The notes under the pieces were generated by a model. That model made no database searches, had not been told where the DNA came from, and saw only the letters and a list, made by a program, of their open reading frames with translations. A stretch of 64,000 nt of DNA from Peribolospora baueri. Taxonomy: Eukaryota > Basidiomycota > Peribolosporomycetes > Peribolosporales > Peribolosporaceae. Of this stretch, positions 1-11,478 are shown in pieces. A program made the position numbers and the translations under genes. Each line of letters opens with the position of its first letter. Position 1 is the first letter of the stretch. The DNA is taken from contig JAMDHS010000005.1 in the NCBI GenBank assembly GCA_029717555.1, forward strand, positions 310,001-374,000, given 5' to 3'.

Positions 1-1304
1 CGTCTCGGTCGCTCGGTCGCTCGGTCGGCCGGTCGGCCGGTCGGTCTGTCTGCGGGCTGGATGTATGTACGGATGTGTGTTGTATGTTGTATATCGTATG
101 TAGATGGAGTGCGTAGAGAAGACAGACAAGACAGGACAGAAGACGGCTCGAGTGGTCGGGGCAAGGGACAAGACGCACGGGGGTGCGTAAGCGAGGGAGC
201 GAAGAGAGGGTAGCGCGACCGCTTGCTTGCTGGCTGGCTTGCTTACAGTCGCTTATTTATTACCTTTCCGGAATCGACGCCATTTCTAATCCCACCTTTG
301 GCCTTTCGTTCGCCGCTGCCGCCCGCCTTTTCCGCCGGACGTCCTTTCTTTCTTTCTTTCTTTCCTTTTTTTTATGACCCTCTCTCCGTTCGCCACGAGG
401 TCCGTCGAATCGAATCGAGTCGACGTCGCTCCTGCGCTCCGTTGCCTCCTTCGGTCCGGCCTTGTCTCGGCGTGCGTCTGCGTCCCAGCCAACTCAGCTA
501 GCTCCTTCCTGTCTGTCGGTCGGGTCTGGTCTCACTTGCTTCCCCGACCGCCCCCTTGGCTCGGCTCTGCCTTGGCCTGGCCTTTTTCCTTCCTTCCTCG
601 TCCGCGCCCGCTCGCCGGCCTTGCCGCAGCCGTCGCCTGTCGCGGTCTCCACTCGCCCGCTCCCTCCATCCGCCGCCGGTCGTCTCCTCCCGCCCGCTCG
701 CTTCGCCCCTTCTGTGCGCCCTCGGCCGAGTCGAGTGCACACCATCGCTCCGACCATCATCCATCATCCATCCATCGTCCATCGTCGTCTATCAGTCGCC
801 AGTCGTCACTCGTCAGCCATCCTCCTCCCACTTCCATCCCACTTCCATCGCCACTCCCACTTCTCATCGCCACATCCACTCTCCCGCCGACCTCCCTTCT
901 CCACTCCCCTTTCTCCCCAACACCGACCGACGCCCGACGCCCGACGGCCCCGACGCCGCCCGCCGTCCTTCGTCACACGCCAAAACCGAAAACCCAAAAC
1001 ACACGTTCATCTTGCTCCCCCCCCACCTTTTTTTTTTTCTTTCCGTGGCCCCTCCCCTCCCCTCCCCGTCGCATCGCATCGCATCGCATTGTACATCGAG
1101 CGCGAGCGAGAAGACAGATCGACACCCCGCTTCCTCGCAACCACACCCCACGGTCGTACACCACCGACATCACCACTACTACCACTCACCACTCCTCTCC
1201 TCTAGCTGGACTGCTAGCTGGCCACCGCGCCCCACGTTCGCCCCCACTCAGCTCCCACTCCTCTCCGCCCGCTCACACGCCCCAACCGCGACCGCCCCGC
1301 TGCC
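1..1304. other. Upstream region of SCS2; pyrimidine-rich leader
   Basis: No gene is visible. Bases 1-60 are a simple GGTCG/CTCGGTCG-type repeat. From about 430 to 1300 the + strand is very rich in C and T, with long C runs around 1018-1030 and CATCC/CCATC repeats around 760-800. Long open frames here encode only Pro/Ser/His/Arg low-complexity text and have no family match, so I treat them as by-products of base composition. The tract ends directly at the SCS2 start codon and probably holds its promoter and 5' UTR. Confidence 0.7.
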
Positions 1305-2618
1305 ATGTCTGTCGAACTCAACCCCCACGTCCAGCTCGGGTTCCCGCGTGCGTTTCTTTTGTCATCTTTCCTCCTCCTATCTCTCGTCCGTCCCAGTCGC
1401 CGCCCGAGCCCGTGGTGGTGGCCCGGCGGATCGGATCAGACGGCCGTCGACGCCCTTCACGCCCCCGCCGGCCTCCTTCGCTCACCCATCCGTCCCTCCC
1501 CCATTCCCCCCCCAACAGGCCCATTGACCCAGCTCGTCAAGCGCACCCTTGTCGTCTCCAACCCCAACGCCCAGCCTGTCGCCTTCAAGGTTAAGACCAC
1601 CGCACCCAAGCAGTACTGCGTCCGGCCCAACTCGGGCCGCATCGAGCCTGGACAGAAGGTCGAAGTCGCCGGTGAGCCCCATCCGCCTCCCTTTTGTCCC
1701 TTTCCTTCTAGCCATCGCCGACTGAACATTCCTCTCTCTCTCTCTCTCCAGTCCTCCTCCAGCCGATGAAGGAGGAGCCGCCCATGTCAGCCAAGTGCCG
1801 GGATAAGTTCTTGGTCCAATCCACCATCGTCACCCCGGATCGCGAGGACGTCCCGATCCAAAACCTGTGGGCCATGCTGGAGAAGGACGATAAGAAGTCG
1901 ATCCACGAGCAGAAGATCCGATGCGCTTTCTTGCCCCCGCAGTCCGCCCCCGTCCCTGAGGAGGACGGCATCGACGCCGCGGGCGCTTCGTTCAACGCAG
2001 ACGAGGTGAGAAGGCCCGCTGGATCTCGATCGGAGGAGGCATGGCCTTGGAGGAGAGGCTCACGCCGTCCATTTTCTTTTCTCCTTTCTTCCCCCCCAGA
2101 AATACGCCACCGTTCGTTCAGCTCCCAACGCCATCAATGACGATAGCCCTTCCCCTCCGCCGTACGGTTCCTCCCCCTCTTCGCCCACGGCCAACGGCTC
2201 GAGCGCCATCCCTGGCCCCAAGGAGGCCGCGAACGGCTCCATGTCCGAGAAGGCCAAGGACGCCGAAGTCTTCGCCGCCGCCACCTCCAGCGTGGCCGGT
2301 GCGCAAGCGAGCGACTCGGGCTCTCGAGACGTCAACGGCCTCCCCTCGTCCTCCACCCCGTCAGGCTCGAGGCGCTCGCTCGAGGAGGCCGAGGCGGAGA
2401 TTGCGCGTCTGCAGGCCCAGCTGGACGCGGCCAACACGAGCCTGTCGACGCTGCGCCAGCGCAAGCCCGCATCGGACGACGCCAAGGCCGTGCCCGTCTC
2501 GGCGGCACAGCCGGCGCAACAGATGCTGCACCAGGCCGCCCCCGCCGAGGGCGTGCCCGTGCACATTGTCGCCGGCATCGCCTTTGGCGTCTTTGTCTTC
2601 ACCTACCTCTTCTTCTGA
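1305..2618 (+). CDS. SCS2: VAP / Scs2-type ER membrane tether (MSP domain, tail-anchored)
   Basis: Four exons (1305-1347, 1519-1671, 1752-2005, 2100-2618) join in frame to 322 residues. VAP proteins sit in the ER membrane and bind FFAT-motif proteins to build contact sites for lipid transfer and phosphoinositide control. The N-terminal 115 residues are a major sperm protein domain: the strand FKVKTTAP followed by YCVRPNSG is the VAP signature, and KCRDKFLVQST and IRCAF follow as in yeast Scs2. A Ser/Pro linker, a short coiled coil near residues 240-270 (RSLEEAEAEIARLQAQ) and a C-terminal hydrophobic tail (HIVAGIAFGVFVFTYLFF) complete the classical order. The start is the only Met that precedes the MSP strand. 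Length and order are normal for the family, so the assignment is secure; introns were placed by phase. Confidence 0.95.
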
Positions 2619-3786
2619 GCTTGGGATCGGATGCGCCGTCCGGTCGATCTTGTGGCCGACTTGACTTGTGCCGCGGGCGGAGGAAAAGGGGGGGGGAGGG
2701 GAAGGGGGGAGGGAGAGAGAGCGCGAGAGAGAGAGCCGGTGAGGAGTGGAGCGGGAAAGGAGGGGCCGGTGGATGGCAAGGTCAGGGGTCGCATGGTCGT
2801 GCGTCGGCTTTGTCCGCTCGCTCCCGTGCGTCTCACTTCCTATTCTCCTGTTCTCATATATACTATAAATTGGCTTCCCTCTCCACCTCGCCCCGCTCCC
2901 CGCGGGCTCTTCCCTCGCCCTCCATCCTCTGCTCCCTCTCCTCCCTCCTTCCATTATACCATTCCACACTCTTCTTCTCTCGTTTCTGTCTCGTCCTTCT
3001 TGTTCATTTTCGTACAAAAGTGTACGTACTTGGTCCCATCGGTCGCTCGTCCGTCCCCATGTCGGTTCGTCCCGTCTGGAGCGCTCGAGGCGCTCGCTCT
3101 CGTCTGTCCTTTCTTGCTGTCCGGTCTCCCCTCTATAAGTATCCTACCCTCCCTTCCTCTTTCCCTCCCCTCCGACCCTATCTCTCTGTCGCTTCCCTTC
3201 TTCTCAATCTCCATTTTCCTGCCCTCGCCCGACGAATGCGAGCGCCAGACTGACGACGTAAGCCGCTCGCTCTCCGTCGCCGCCTTCCGTCCATCCTGCG
3301 CGTCCGTCCGTCCGTTCGCGCTCTTCCGCGCTCGCTCGCTCGATATCGCTCTTTCTTTCGGTCTTCTTTTCTTTCTCTGTTTCTCTTCCTGTCTCTCGTC
3401 CCCTTTTTCTTCCATGTTAGCCTGCCCCTGTTCGCTAGCTACTTACAGGCTTTGTCATCCATCCGTCCATCCATCTGTCCGTCGATCCGGTTGTCCGTTC
3501 GGCCCGTCTTTCGTCGTGCATTCATCCCGTCCGTCAGTGGTCCGTGCGTGCTGTGCTCGCCACGAGTGGATGAGTGGGGATGCCACGTGGAGTCGAAGGT
3601 TCGAGGACGTCAACGATCGAGCTCGCGTCCCTTCCTCCCTCTCTACCTGTCTGTCCCACCTCCCTCCGTCCTTCTCTCCAGTTTCCAGTTTCGAGTCCGA
3701 GCAAGCGAGCCGTTCGACGGGTCTCGTCTCCCCACGTTCCCACCGCACCGCACGCACCTCGCCTGATCGCTTGCGAACCCGTCGTC
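2619..3786. other. Intergenic region between SCS2 and derlin gene
   Basis: No gene is seen. A purine-rich patch (about 2676-2770, GGGGGAGGGG and GAGAGAGCG) follows the SCS2 stop and may lie in its 3' UTR. A TATA-like stretch (TATATACTATAAATTGG, about 2865-2881) sits 0.9 kb upstream of the next start. The remainder is C/T-rich with CCGTCCGT-type repeats. The long frame at 2631-4082 is low-complexity Ser/Pro/Leu/Arg and overlaps the true derlin exons in another frame. Confidence 0.6.
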
Positions 3787-5096
3787 ATGGACGAGATGTG
3801 AGTCCCTCCCTCCCCGTCCCTCCCACCGTCCGTCCGTCTATCCGTCTATCCGCCGATTCGTGCGCTCATACCCCTTCCACATCCCGCAACGGTCTTCTTC
3901 TTCTTCTTCTTCTTCTTCTTCGATCGGGAAGAAAGAAAATACCGCCAGTGACACGGTACATGCTAGCGAGCGCGCTTGCCGTCACGGTCCCGTGTATGCT
4001 CATGCTCGTTGACCCGCGGCTGTATGTGTTGGTGTGGCCGGCTGTTACGAGGCGGTGGGAGGTGAGTTGGCGGTTATGGTAGTTCCATGTCTCCCCATGT
4101 CCGGTGGAGTGGGAGGATGAACGTCTCCGGATCGCATCGCTTCGCAGATTTGGCGTCTCTACACCGCCTTCTTCTACGGCGGCACCGGCCTCCCTTACCT
4201 TTTCGACCTCTTCATGCTCTACCGCAACTCGAACGAGCTCGAGGTCAATGCGTTTTATCGCAGGACGGCGGACTACGTGTTCTCGCTCCTTGTTGTCGGG
4301 TCCACTATTCTGGTGAGCCCGTCGTGTCGTTGTGACTTTCTTGACTCCATCGTCGTGGGTTGGTCCCACGGGCGGGTGGAAGGGGAACTCGGCGACTCGG
4401 CGACTGTCCCGCCGACGTTCACCCCTTCCGCTGCTTTTGCTTTGTCCTCCCTCCTCCTCCCTCTCTCCCCCGTCCAGGCCCTCAACTACCCTTTGCGGAC
4501 GATGGTCTTCTGGAGGCCGCTCCTCGTCGCACTGACCGTGAGCCGTTCGCGCAAGTATCGTCGAGACGAGCTATATGATCGCTGATGGACGGACGTGACC
4601 TCCCCAGTACCTTTGGTCCCGTCACAATCCCAATCTCCAAGTCTCGCTGTTCGGTCTCATAAACATACCGTCCCCCTACTGGCCCTACACCCTCCTCGCC
4701 ATGGACTTTTTCCAAGGCGGCGCCCCGGCGCTCATGTCCGGAGCGACCGGCATCGTGGCCGCCCACCTCTGGTGGTACCTCGACCGCATCCGTCCCGCCC
4801 GGTTCGGCGGCAGGAGGCTCCTCTCTACCCCCGCCTTCCTCCGCCGGCTTCTCCCCGACAGTGTAGAGCCCGGCAGGGAGGCCGAGGCGGAAAGGCGCAG
4901 GCGAGCAGGCTTCTCCGGTGCTGGCATCACCGTCGGAGGCGGCGTCGGCACCGCCTACGCGCCCCGGGGCAGGAGTCTCGGCGACAACGCCGGCGCCGGC
5001 CCGAGCGGGAGCGGCGCGCCCGCCTCCGTCACCTCTTCTACCGCCTCCACTACCGGTTACCGCTGGGGCAGGGGACACCGCCTGGGCGACCGGTAA
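3787..5096 (+). CDS. DER1: Derlin (Der1/Dfm1-like) ERAD membrane protein
   Basis: Five exons (3787-3797, 3932-4061, 4148-4312, 4478-4537, 4608-5096) give 284 residues. Derlins are rhomboid pseudoproteases that form part of the ER retrotranslocation channel with Hrd1 and Cdc48/p97. Visible marks are the N-terminal PPVTRYMLAS, the WR motif in IWRLYTAFFYGG, RRTADYVF in loop 1, and a late membrane pair around WSRHNPNLQVSLFGLINIPSPY read with YWPYTLLAMDFFQGG. The extreme C-terminus (YRWGRGHRLGDR) is an SHP box, the p97/Cdc48-binding motif of Dfm1 and metazoan derlins, which favours Dfm1/Derlin-1 over yeast Der1. The first exon is only 11 nt (ATG GAC GAG AT); intron 1 holds a (TTC)n pyrimidine tract just before its acceptor. 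Family assignment is very strong; the tiny first exon is inferred. Confidence 0.93.
3895..3920 (+). repeat. (TTC)n microsatellite in derlin intron 1
   Basis: About nine perfect TTC units lie 11 bases upstream of the inferred acceptor of derlin intron 1, where a polypyrimidine tract is expected. Confidence 0.9.
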
Positions 5097-5737
5097 ACGA
5101 GCGAGCGAGCGAGCGAGTACGACGCCGTCCGAGCGATGATGAACTGGCGTCGTCGTCGTCGTCGTCAGCAGCCAGCAGGCGGGCAGGCAGGCAGCTGAGC
5201 ACGTGTACATGCACATGCGTCCTCCTTCCATCATCGTCGAGAACCTATCGCATCGCGTCGCATCGCATCATATAATATATATAGTATCGCGTCGTTCCGT
5301 CCCGCCGCGTCCTCTCTCCTCCCCTCTCCTCTCCTCTCGTAAGAGCACGTCAAAAGCCGGCTCGAGTCCGAGGAAGCCTCGTCCTTTCCCTCCCTCCTCC
5401 ACCCGCCGGCCCTTCTTTCTCTCTCCCCCTCCCCCTTTTTCTCCATTCGACCCGGGCGGGCGCGAGGGCGGACGATGGGCGAACGCGAAGGCGGCGCCTC
5501 ATGACCCGAGCCCGAGGAGACGAAACGAAACGAGACGAGACGAGACGAGGCGTCCATTGCGCTTCCTGAACATGTTCATCGTGTCCATCCTATTCTAAGG
5601 CCCCTCCCTCCCTTTTCACAAGCACACCCCCGCTCCGTTCGTTCGGGTTCGCTCTGGCACCTCCGTTCGGTACACGATACGATGCATGTGACCGTGCGCT
5701 TTGTTCGAAAGGAACGACAGACAAACAGACAGAGAGA
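5097..5737. other. Convergent intergenic region, derlin / GH16
   Basis: Lies between two convergent genes. It holds a short (GCGA)n run (5099-5116), a GTC triplet run (about 5145-5165), an AT-rich stretch at about 5268-5285 (ATATAATATATATAG) and an ACGAG-type repeat at about 5520-5548. No coding pattern or RNA gene is visible. Confidence 0.6.
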
Positions 5738-8049
5738 TCAGGCGAGGGACGGGGACGAAAGAAGGAGCGAGGCGGCGACGAGCGTGGCCGCCAGGGCTAG
5801 GGCCAGGGCGTTCGGGCGTAAGTACGCGGCGGCGTTGCCCTCGAAGACGCGGAGGGAGCGGAGGGAGAAGTAGGCGTCGTCCAAGGCCGTGTTGTTGCTT
5901 GCCACGTCTGCCGAAGAGGAGGTGGTGGTGGTGAACGGCGTTCGTCAGTGTGACCCCGGGACGGTGCGGTTGCGAGTATTGAATGTGAAAGAAAAAAGGG
6001 GAAGAGGGTCAGGGGTGGGCCATGAGCGAATCATCGTGGAAGAAGGGTTTAGGCCAAAAAAGAACGCTCGCCGACGACCTCGTATGATCGATCGCCACTC
6101 ACAAGAAGGACAAGTGCCAGGGCAGCCGGCCGCCGTGAAGGTGTTGGCAGCCCAGTCGCCGCCTGTGTTTGATGGCGGATGAAACCGACTGATTCGAGGT
6201 TAGCCGAACGCGAAACTTCGGGCACGAAGGCAGGAGACGGTTGAGCGAGACCGGAGAGGAAAGCAGGCCGCCAAAGTTACCGGAACGCACACAAGTCGAT
6301 GTTCATGACGATCATGTGAGCCGAGAACTGGTTCTTGCACGACGAAAAGTCTAACTTTGCCGCGGGCGTGCCCCATGACGAGGTGTCGATGGAGGACGTG
6401 TTGAGGCTCTGTTAAGGCGTCGAAGTGTCGAACGCGTGCATGACTTGAGCAACTTTTCTAAGGGGGAAACGACAAACAAACAAAGGGGGAGGGCCGCGCG
6501 ACTGACCTTGAGTTCCGGCGGCGAGCTCGAAGACGAGCTATTGGACCAGAACCACACGGAGACGGTGCTGGGGGAGATGACGAAAGAAATGCGCGATCCA
6601 ATACGGCGGTGGACGAAACATCCGTCAGGGAGTGGACCGATGGCCTGAATGGGTTTCTGCCGATCTGATGACGATCGAACGACGTCGGGAGGACGGAGAA
6701 GAATGGCGGCCGCCAGTCTCACCCGGCGTGCTTGATATCTCTCTCCATGACATAAACCCCGCCTCCGGCGGTGTTAAACCCACGATCGAAGCTGTTCCCG
6801 GCGTTGGACCCCCCGTCGAGCGCGACCCGACAACCGACATTCGCGCTCGTGTGGCCCGAGCAGTTAGCGTTCTGGAGCGTTCCAGTCATGTCAGAACTTC
6901 CGGCGGGAGAGGGGACGACGCAGGACGAGTCGGTGTGCACCGAGACGAGGTCGTACTGGTACTGCGAGTTGGCGCCTGGTCGATCGTTTAGAAAAAAATG
7001 AGGAGGACGTATAGCCAAGCTGTCAGGCACTCTTTCCGAAACGAGGCCTGTTATCGATCGACAAACAACGACGTCTCCAGTGCGCACCTTCTATAATGTC
7101 AATCTCTCCTCCCTTGGGCCAACTGCTAATGTCCGGCGCGACTGTCCAAATCGCAGGCCTGCGAAAGAGCGCCAAAGGTGAGATGACCAGCCAGAGCGGC
7201 TTCAGTTTTTTGTACAAGACGACGTCATAAACCCTGATGGGGAGGGTTCGACCCTGGCTTTGAACGAGACACGACACACCAAGTTGCGCAGCCGGTGGGG
7301 ATGTGTGTGAGGTCGATCACGTAGAGACCCTGACATGGAAAAGGGAAAGGCATACAGGTCAGCCAGAGTTGGGAATGAAAGGCGATTCCGTACCCGCACT
7401 CACGTCGCCGTAAGTATCCTTGCTCTGTAGTCTTACGCTGTCCCTCCCGGTCGCCGTGAGGGGGATGGCGTTAGAAGAGTCGGTGCGAAGGGTGAAGACG
7501 TCGTTACCTGGTCATAGGGACATGTGCGTTTGGTAAGAAGACGTGACAGACTTCGAGACCTGGCGTCTGAACCAGCCGCGCCGAGTCAGGTAGGAGATGA
7601 GAGCAGGCTCGACGCTCACTGGTCTGGACGAGGTTTGCACTCTGAGCGGCGGACTGGTCGACGTAGCTTGAAACGCAGGGCGAGAGAATGAGGAACGAGC
7701 GACGTCAGTCCCTGCCAGGACTATGCGAGTCGAGATCCGTGCAGATACCCACTTGACATAACCTTGCGTAGGGTCGGCGCCAGTGAAAAACGCTTGGAAG
7801 GATCACGGTTCGTGTGAGTCACGCCGAAGTGTGTAAGCATCCCACAGTATCGTACCATGTCAGCCTCTTTCAGTCCCACCTGAACGTCGGTTCGAGGCTT
7901 TACTCACTGAAGTCGTTGATGAAATCGTTCCCTTGGTACGTCTTCGCCAGGGTCCACGTACCGCCCTGAACGACGGTGACAACAGAGAACAGGAGCGGCA
8001 AAAGGAAGAAAACGGAGGGCAAAAATTGAAGAGAACACATGAAAGGCAT
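5738..8049 (-). CDS. GH16 beta-glucanase / transglycosylase, probably GPI-anchored
   Basis: Eleven exons on the minus strand (8049-7908, 7792-7753, 7666-7620, 7507-7404, 7329-7280, 7158-7088, 6975-6723, 6567-6507, 6408-6291, 6162-6103, 5907-5738) join in frame to 371 residues. Fungal GH16 enzymes of this type act on beta-1,3(4)-glucans of the cell wall or of food polysaccharides. Order: signal peptide (residues about 1-29), FFTGADPTQGYVNYVD, VRLQSKDTYGD, then the catalytic strand GGEIDIIE, with predicted nucleophile E146, D148 and acid/base E151. FNTAGGGVYVMER, CGDWAANTF, CPGTCPS and DAYFSLRSLRVF follow as in the family. The C-terminus is a hydrophobic segment after a small-residue stretch, which suggests a GPI anchor. 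The next Met (8040) would give a signal peptide of equal quality. The gene is downstream of, and on the same strand as, another surface-protein gene. Confidence 0.9.
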
Positions 8050-9293
8050 CGAGAACGGTGTGGAGGAAATGGATAGGGTCGAGGTGTGCAGAACGCCAAT
8101 GTCGCAGGCGATGAGGGCCTCTAAGTGGACGCAGGCGGAGTCTGAGGGGACAAGAATTATTCTATTTGCGTCCATGACCTGTGAAAGGAGAAGACGGGGG
8201 CTAGGTCAAGGTGACCGCCCGACGGGCGGAGAGGACTGAACATGAGTGAACGATGAAAGACTGCGAGAACGCGACTCGACCGAGCGCGAACCTGTCCGTC
8301 CGTCCTCAAGGGTCGGGCCCCATGCACAAGGGCTGTCTGTGTTGGGAGGAGACGAGACGGTCGCACGAATCTGATGCCCTCGTCGTTCGGACGAGGCGGC
8401 CGAGTCAAGCGTTGGGGCATGGGCATGGCTTAGTTGCCGATTCGATTAACCCGGTCTATCTGAGACACTGAAAGGACCTGCAACGAGCGAAAAAGGGGCG
8501 CAGCATCCGGAGGATGGATGGATGGGAGACGTGAAGCGGACGTGCCGTGCCGATCCGATCGGTCGGAAGAAAAAGCGGAGAGAGAGTGACGTAATAAAAG
8601 TCGCGCATCAGGATGTGTATGATCGGCGGACAGAAAGGGTTTCCTGTTTCCGAACAACTGACTGACTGACTCTCCATTCCCAGTACAGTACGTCTTGCCG
8701 AGGGTTGAGATCCCTCCTCTCAATCGGCTGGCTTGGAAGTAGGCAGGTGGTTCCCGTCTTTCAAAGCTAGATAGATCGCCCGATCCCGAGCAAAAACGAC
8801 ATTAGATCGTCTCGCCGAGGATGAGAGGCCGGGCACTGCTTGGAAAGAAAGGGCTTGGGAGGCATTCTCGCAGGTGGTGAGGCCTCCCTCCGCCTGCTGA
8901 GCGGGAGAGGAGCGATGGACCGGGCGCTCGTGGTCGAACGGAACGGGGGTTGCGACGGGTCTATTCTAGCTACGTATACGCAAGAGCAGAGCTGAGCTAG
9001 GGCAAAGAAAGGTAGGCTATGAGGGGCAGGCAGAGCGGAACGGAACGGAATGTGTAGATATGAAAAAATGAGGCAAAGGATGGACAGCAGAGAAGAAGAG
9101 GAGGAAATGCATATGCAAGAGAGGCGCTCGGGGTGGTCCTACGGATGAGGAAAGCCGAGCTCCGTCCATTCGCGTTCGTTCCGCCAGAAGAAGACAAGCA
9201 TGACGCTCGCTCGTTCGTCCGTCCGCGCATCCAGCGTATTCCGGCCCGATTAAAAGTATCGAAAAGCGAAGAAAGTCCAACCATCCATCATCA
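8050..9293. other. Upstream region of the GH16 gene
   Basis: This is the 1.2-kb space between the GH16 start and the end of the next minus-strand gene. It contains purine-rich short patches and a (TGAC)n-like run near 8660-8674 (GACTGACTGACT). I find no conserved protein segment, RNA fold or repeat of note. It presumably holds the GH16 promoter and the 3' UTR of its upstream neighbour. Confidence 0.5.
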
Positions 9294-11478
9294 CTATCTG
9301 AGAAAGAAGATGCTGAGGGAGACCGACGCGAGCATGGCAAACAGGGTCGTCCATGCTGATGGATCAATGAAACCTAGAGCGCCGTTACTGGGAGCGAAAA
9401 GGGCCGACAAGTCGAAGAGAGGCCAAGGTCAACGTCGGAAAGGACGGAAGCGCGAAGAGGATGGCCAGCACCTCTGCGTACTCACGCGTTGACCAGCGTC
9501 CGGACGGTCAATAGGGCCACGCGCCCATCGATGGTGGTGCCATTAAGAGGGGTGGCGGTGCCGTTGTGGTTGATACCGAGGCTCGTCGCGTTCATCAACA
9601 CGCCCGCAGGGATGTAGTCCGCGGTGGTAGACCAGACGTTGCCATTGTACGACGTGTTGCCGCCCGGTCCGGAGGTGGCGTTTCCCACGATGAGGTCGCG
9701 GGCAAGGTCATAGCCGTTGATGACGATGTTGTGGCCGCTCGAGACATTCATCTCGTACGACGCTGCCATGAAAATGGCGCCCGAGTCGGCTTCTTTGCCT
9801 GATTGGGTCCAGTAGCGGATGTGATTACCGCCCTCGATAGACTCCTGGTGACGTGGGAAGAGAACAAGAAACGCTCCACGCTTAGGACCGACGAGAGATG
9901 CAAGGCTTCACGGACGTTCGAAGAATGCTCACCTGACAGGTGCCGAAGAAGGTGCTATGGAACGGACGGGAGCGCGAGGGATGTGAGGAAAACGGTCACA
10001 CTGTCAGCCGTCCATTTCCACGTTGCCGCCCATCTACTGCCCCCGCCACTGAAGGGCACACTCACTTGCCAAAATTATACCTCAGCTCCTCCGTCTGGTT
10101 GACGTAGCCCCTGCCGTCGCCGAGGTTCGCTGCCTGCGGGGCGCCAAGATGTTGTCCCAGGCATTCCGGACCAAATTTGATGGAGCTGTACGGGAGAGCG
10201 CGGAAGACGATGGGAGGAGAAGAACAAGGGAGAGCAAAGGCGCGGCAAAATGAAAACAACCGGAAGGTGGCAGTGGCCGTGAGCGCATGAGGAATCGGAT
10301 GGAAACAGCCGATTTGATCATCACGGAGGCTGCCTTTGCCCGTCCTCCCGGAAGCGGAGGGCGTGCCAACCGGGTCAGTCGTCCCTCCGAGCGAGATGGA
10401 TCGCCCTTCCGCCCTCCAAAGCCATCTTCGCACGCCTCGCTTCCAACATTGTCCATTCCCCACCACGCTTCGTAGATCTCGTCCGAGTTCAAACCGCCAA
10501 AGTGGGACGCGAGCACTCACGTCATGTAGAGCCGGAAGCCCTCGTCGGTCAATACGTTCTTGTCGCTGTTGGCCGAGATGATCACGTTGAGGGGTTCTCC
10601 TAGGCCGACAGTGTAGTTGCCCGGGATGAACTGGAGGGGAATGAATGCAGTTTCAGCGCGGACAAGGAAGCCACGGTGGTGGCGACCCCCTAACCTTCTT
10701 GCATCGAAGCCCACACGCGGGCACGGAGCGACGACGACGAGGAACGACTCGGACCACCGTCCCTGTCGGCCAGGGAAGAGGGAGCACTCACCGTCAACAT
10801 GTTGCCGCCCTTGTCCGCTGGGTCGTAGTATCCCGCCGCTGGAGGGTTCTTGACCTTGTCGCGCCTCGAGACCACGTCCCCACCGTCTCTGGTCCGTCCT
10901 GAGCCTGACGCGCTCGTCCCTGGCGCGTCTCGCGCCTCCGCCTGCCGCTGCCCCGGACGATGATGGCCTGTTGCTGCGTCTTGGACACGTCTCCTCTTCT
11001 GCCGCTCCTCCATCCCCGTCTTCAATTCCCTGTCTCCAGCGCTGCCCAAAGAACTGGCCTCGGGCGCGGGCGCGGCCGTGATGGCGCTTCGGAGCGCGGA
11101 CACGTCGCCGCTATCGAGCGTCTCGACGCGGCACTTGGGCCCAGCGTCGGTGTGGGACAGTCTGTTCGCGTCGTCGGGCACGGCGAGGGGGGTGGAGAGG
11201 GATGGTGGGGGGAGAAGGAGAATTAGGGCTGTGAGGGTTAGGAGACGGGTCGTCGATGGCGTGGATGGGCCGGCGACACGAGCGGGAGTGATGCGGCGGG
11301 CGGGGTGGGGGCGAGATGGAGTGAGGCTGGGAGCGACAGAGGGGGTGGTGGCCGGGTGTCGTTGATGGCGAGAAGAAGGCCGACGAGAGGTCGAGGTGGA
11401 GGGGCGATCGAGCGTGGCGGTGGTTAGGGTGACGCTGGGCGTTGCCGACGTGGGCGACGGCAAGAAAGGCGACGGCAT
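9294..11478 (-). CDS. Conserved fungal surface/secreted protein, function unknown
   Basis: Six exons (11478-10792, 10630-10521, 10185-10066, 9954-9933, 9844-9486, 9387-9294) join in frame to 463 residues. I recognise the pattern as a widespread uncharacterised fungal family, from the blocks GYYDPADKGGNMLT, PGNYTVGLGEPLNVIISANS, ECLGQHLG..ANLGDGRGY, GGNHIRYW and NGYDLARDLIVGN, but I know of no assigned activity. Residues 1-75 are Ser/Thr/Pro/Arg-rich, followed by a hydrophobic stretch at about 78-96 that could be a late signal peptide or signal anchor; residues 120-205 are a charged low-complexity insert. The conserved part has many N-x-S/T sites, consistent with a lumenal or extracellular location. 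The C-terminus is a membrane segment (WTTLFAMLASVSLSIFFLR), either a GPI signal or a tail. Exon 4 is only 22 nt. No internal Met allows a shorter start before the hydrophobic segment. Confidence 0.8.

Noticed and set aside
374-1594. 406-residue open frame upstream of SCS2
   Set aside because: Pro/Ser/His/Arg low complexity from the pyrimidine tract; overlaps true SCS2 exons in another frame and has no family pattern.
2631-4082. 483-residue open frame before the derlin gene
   Set aside because: Compositional; the derlin exon in 3932-4061 happens to be in the same frame, which explains the sensible-looking end.
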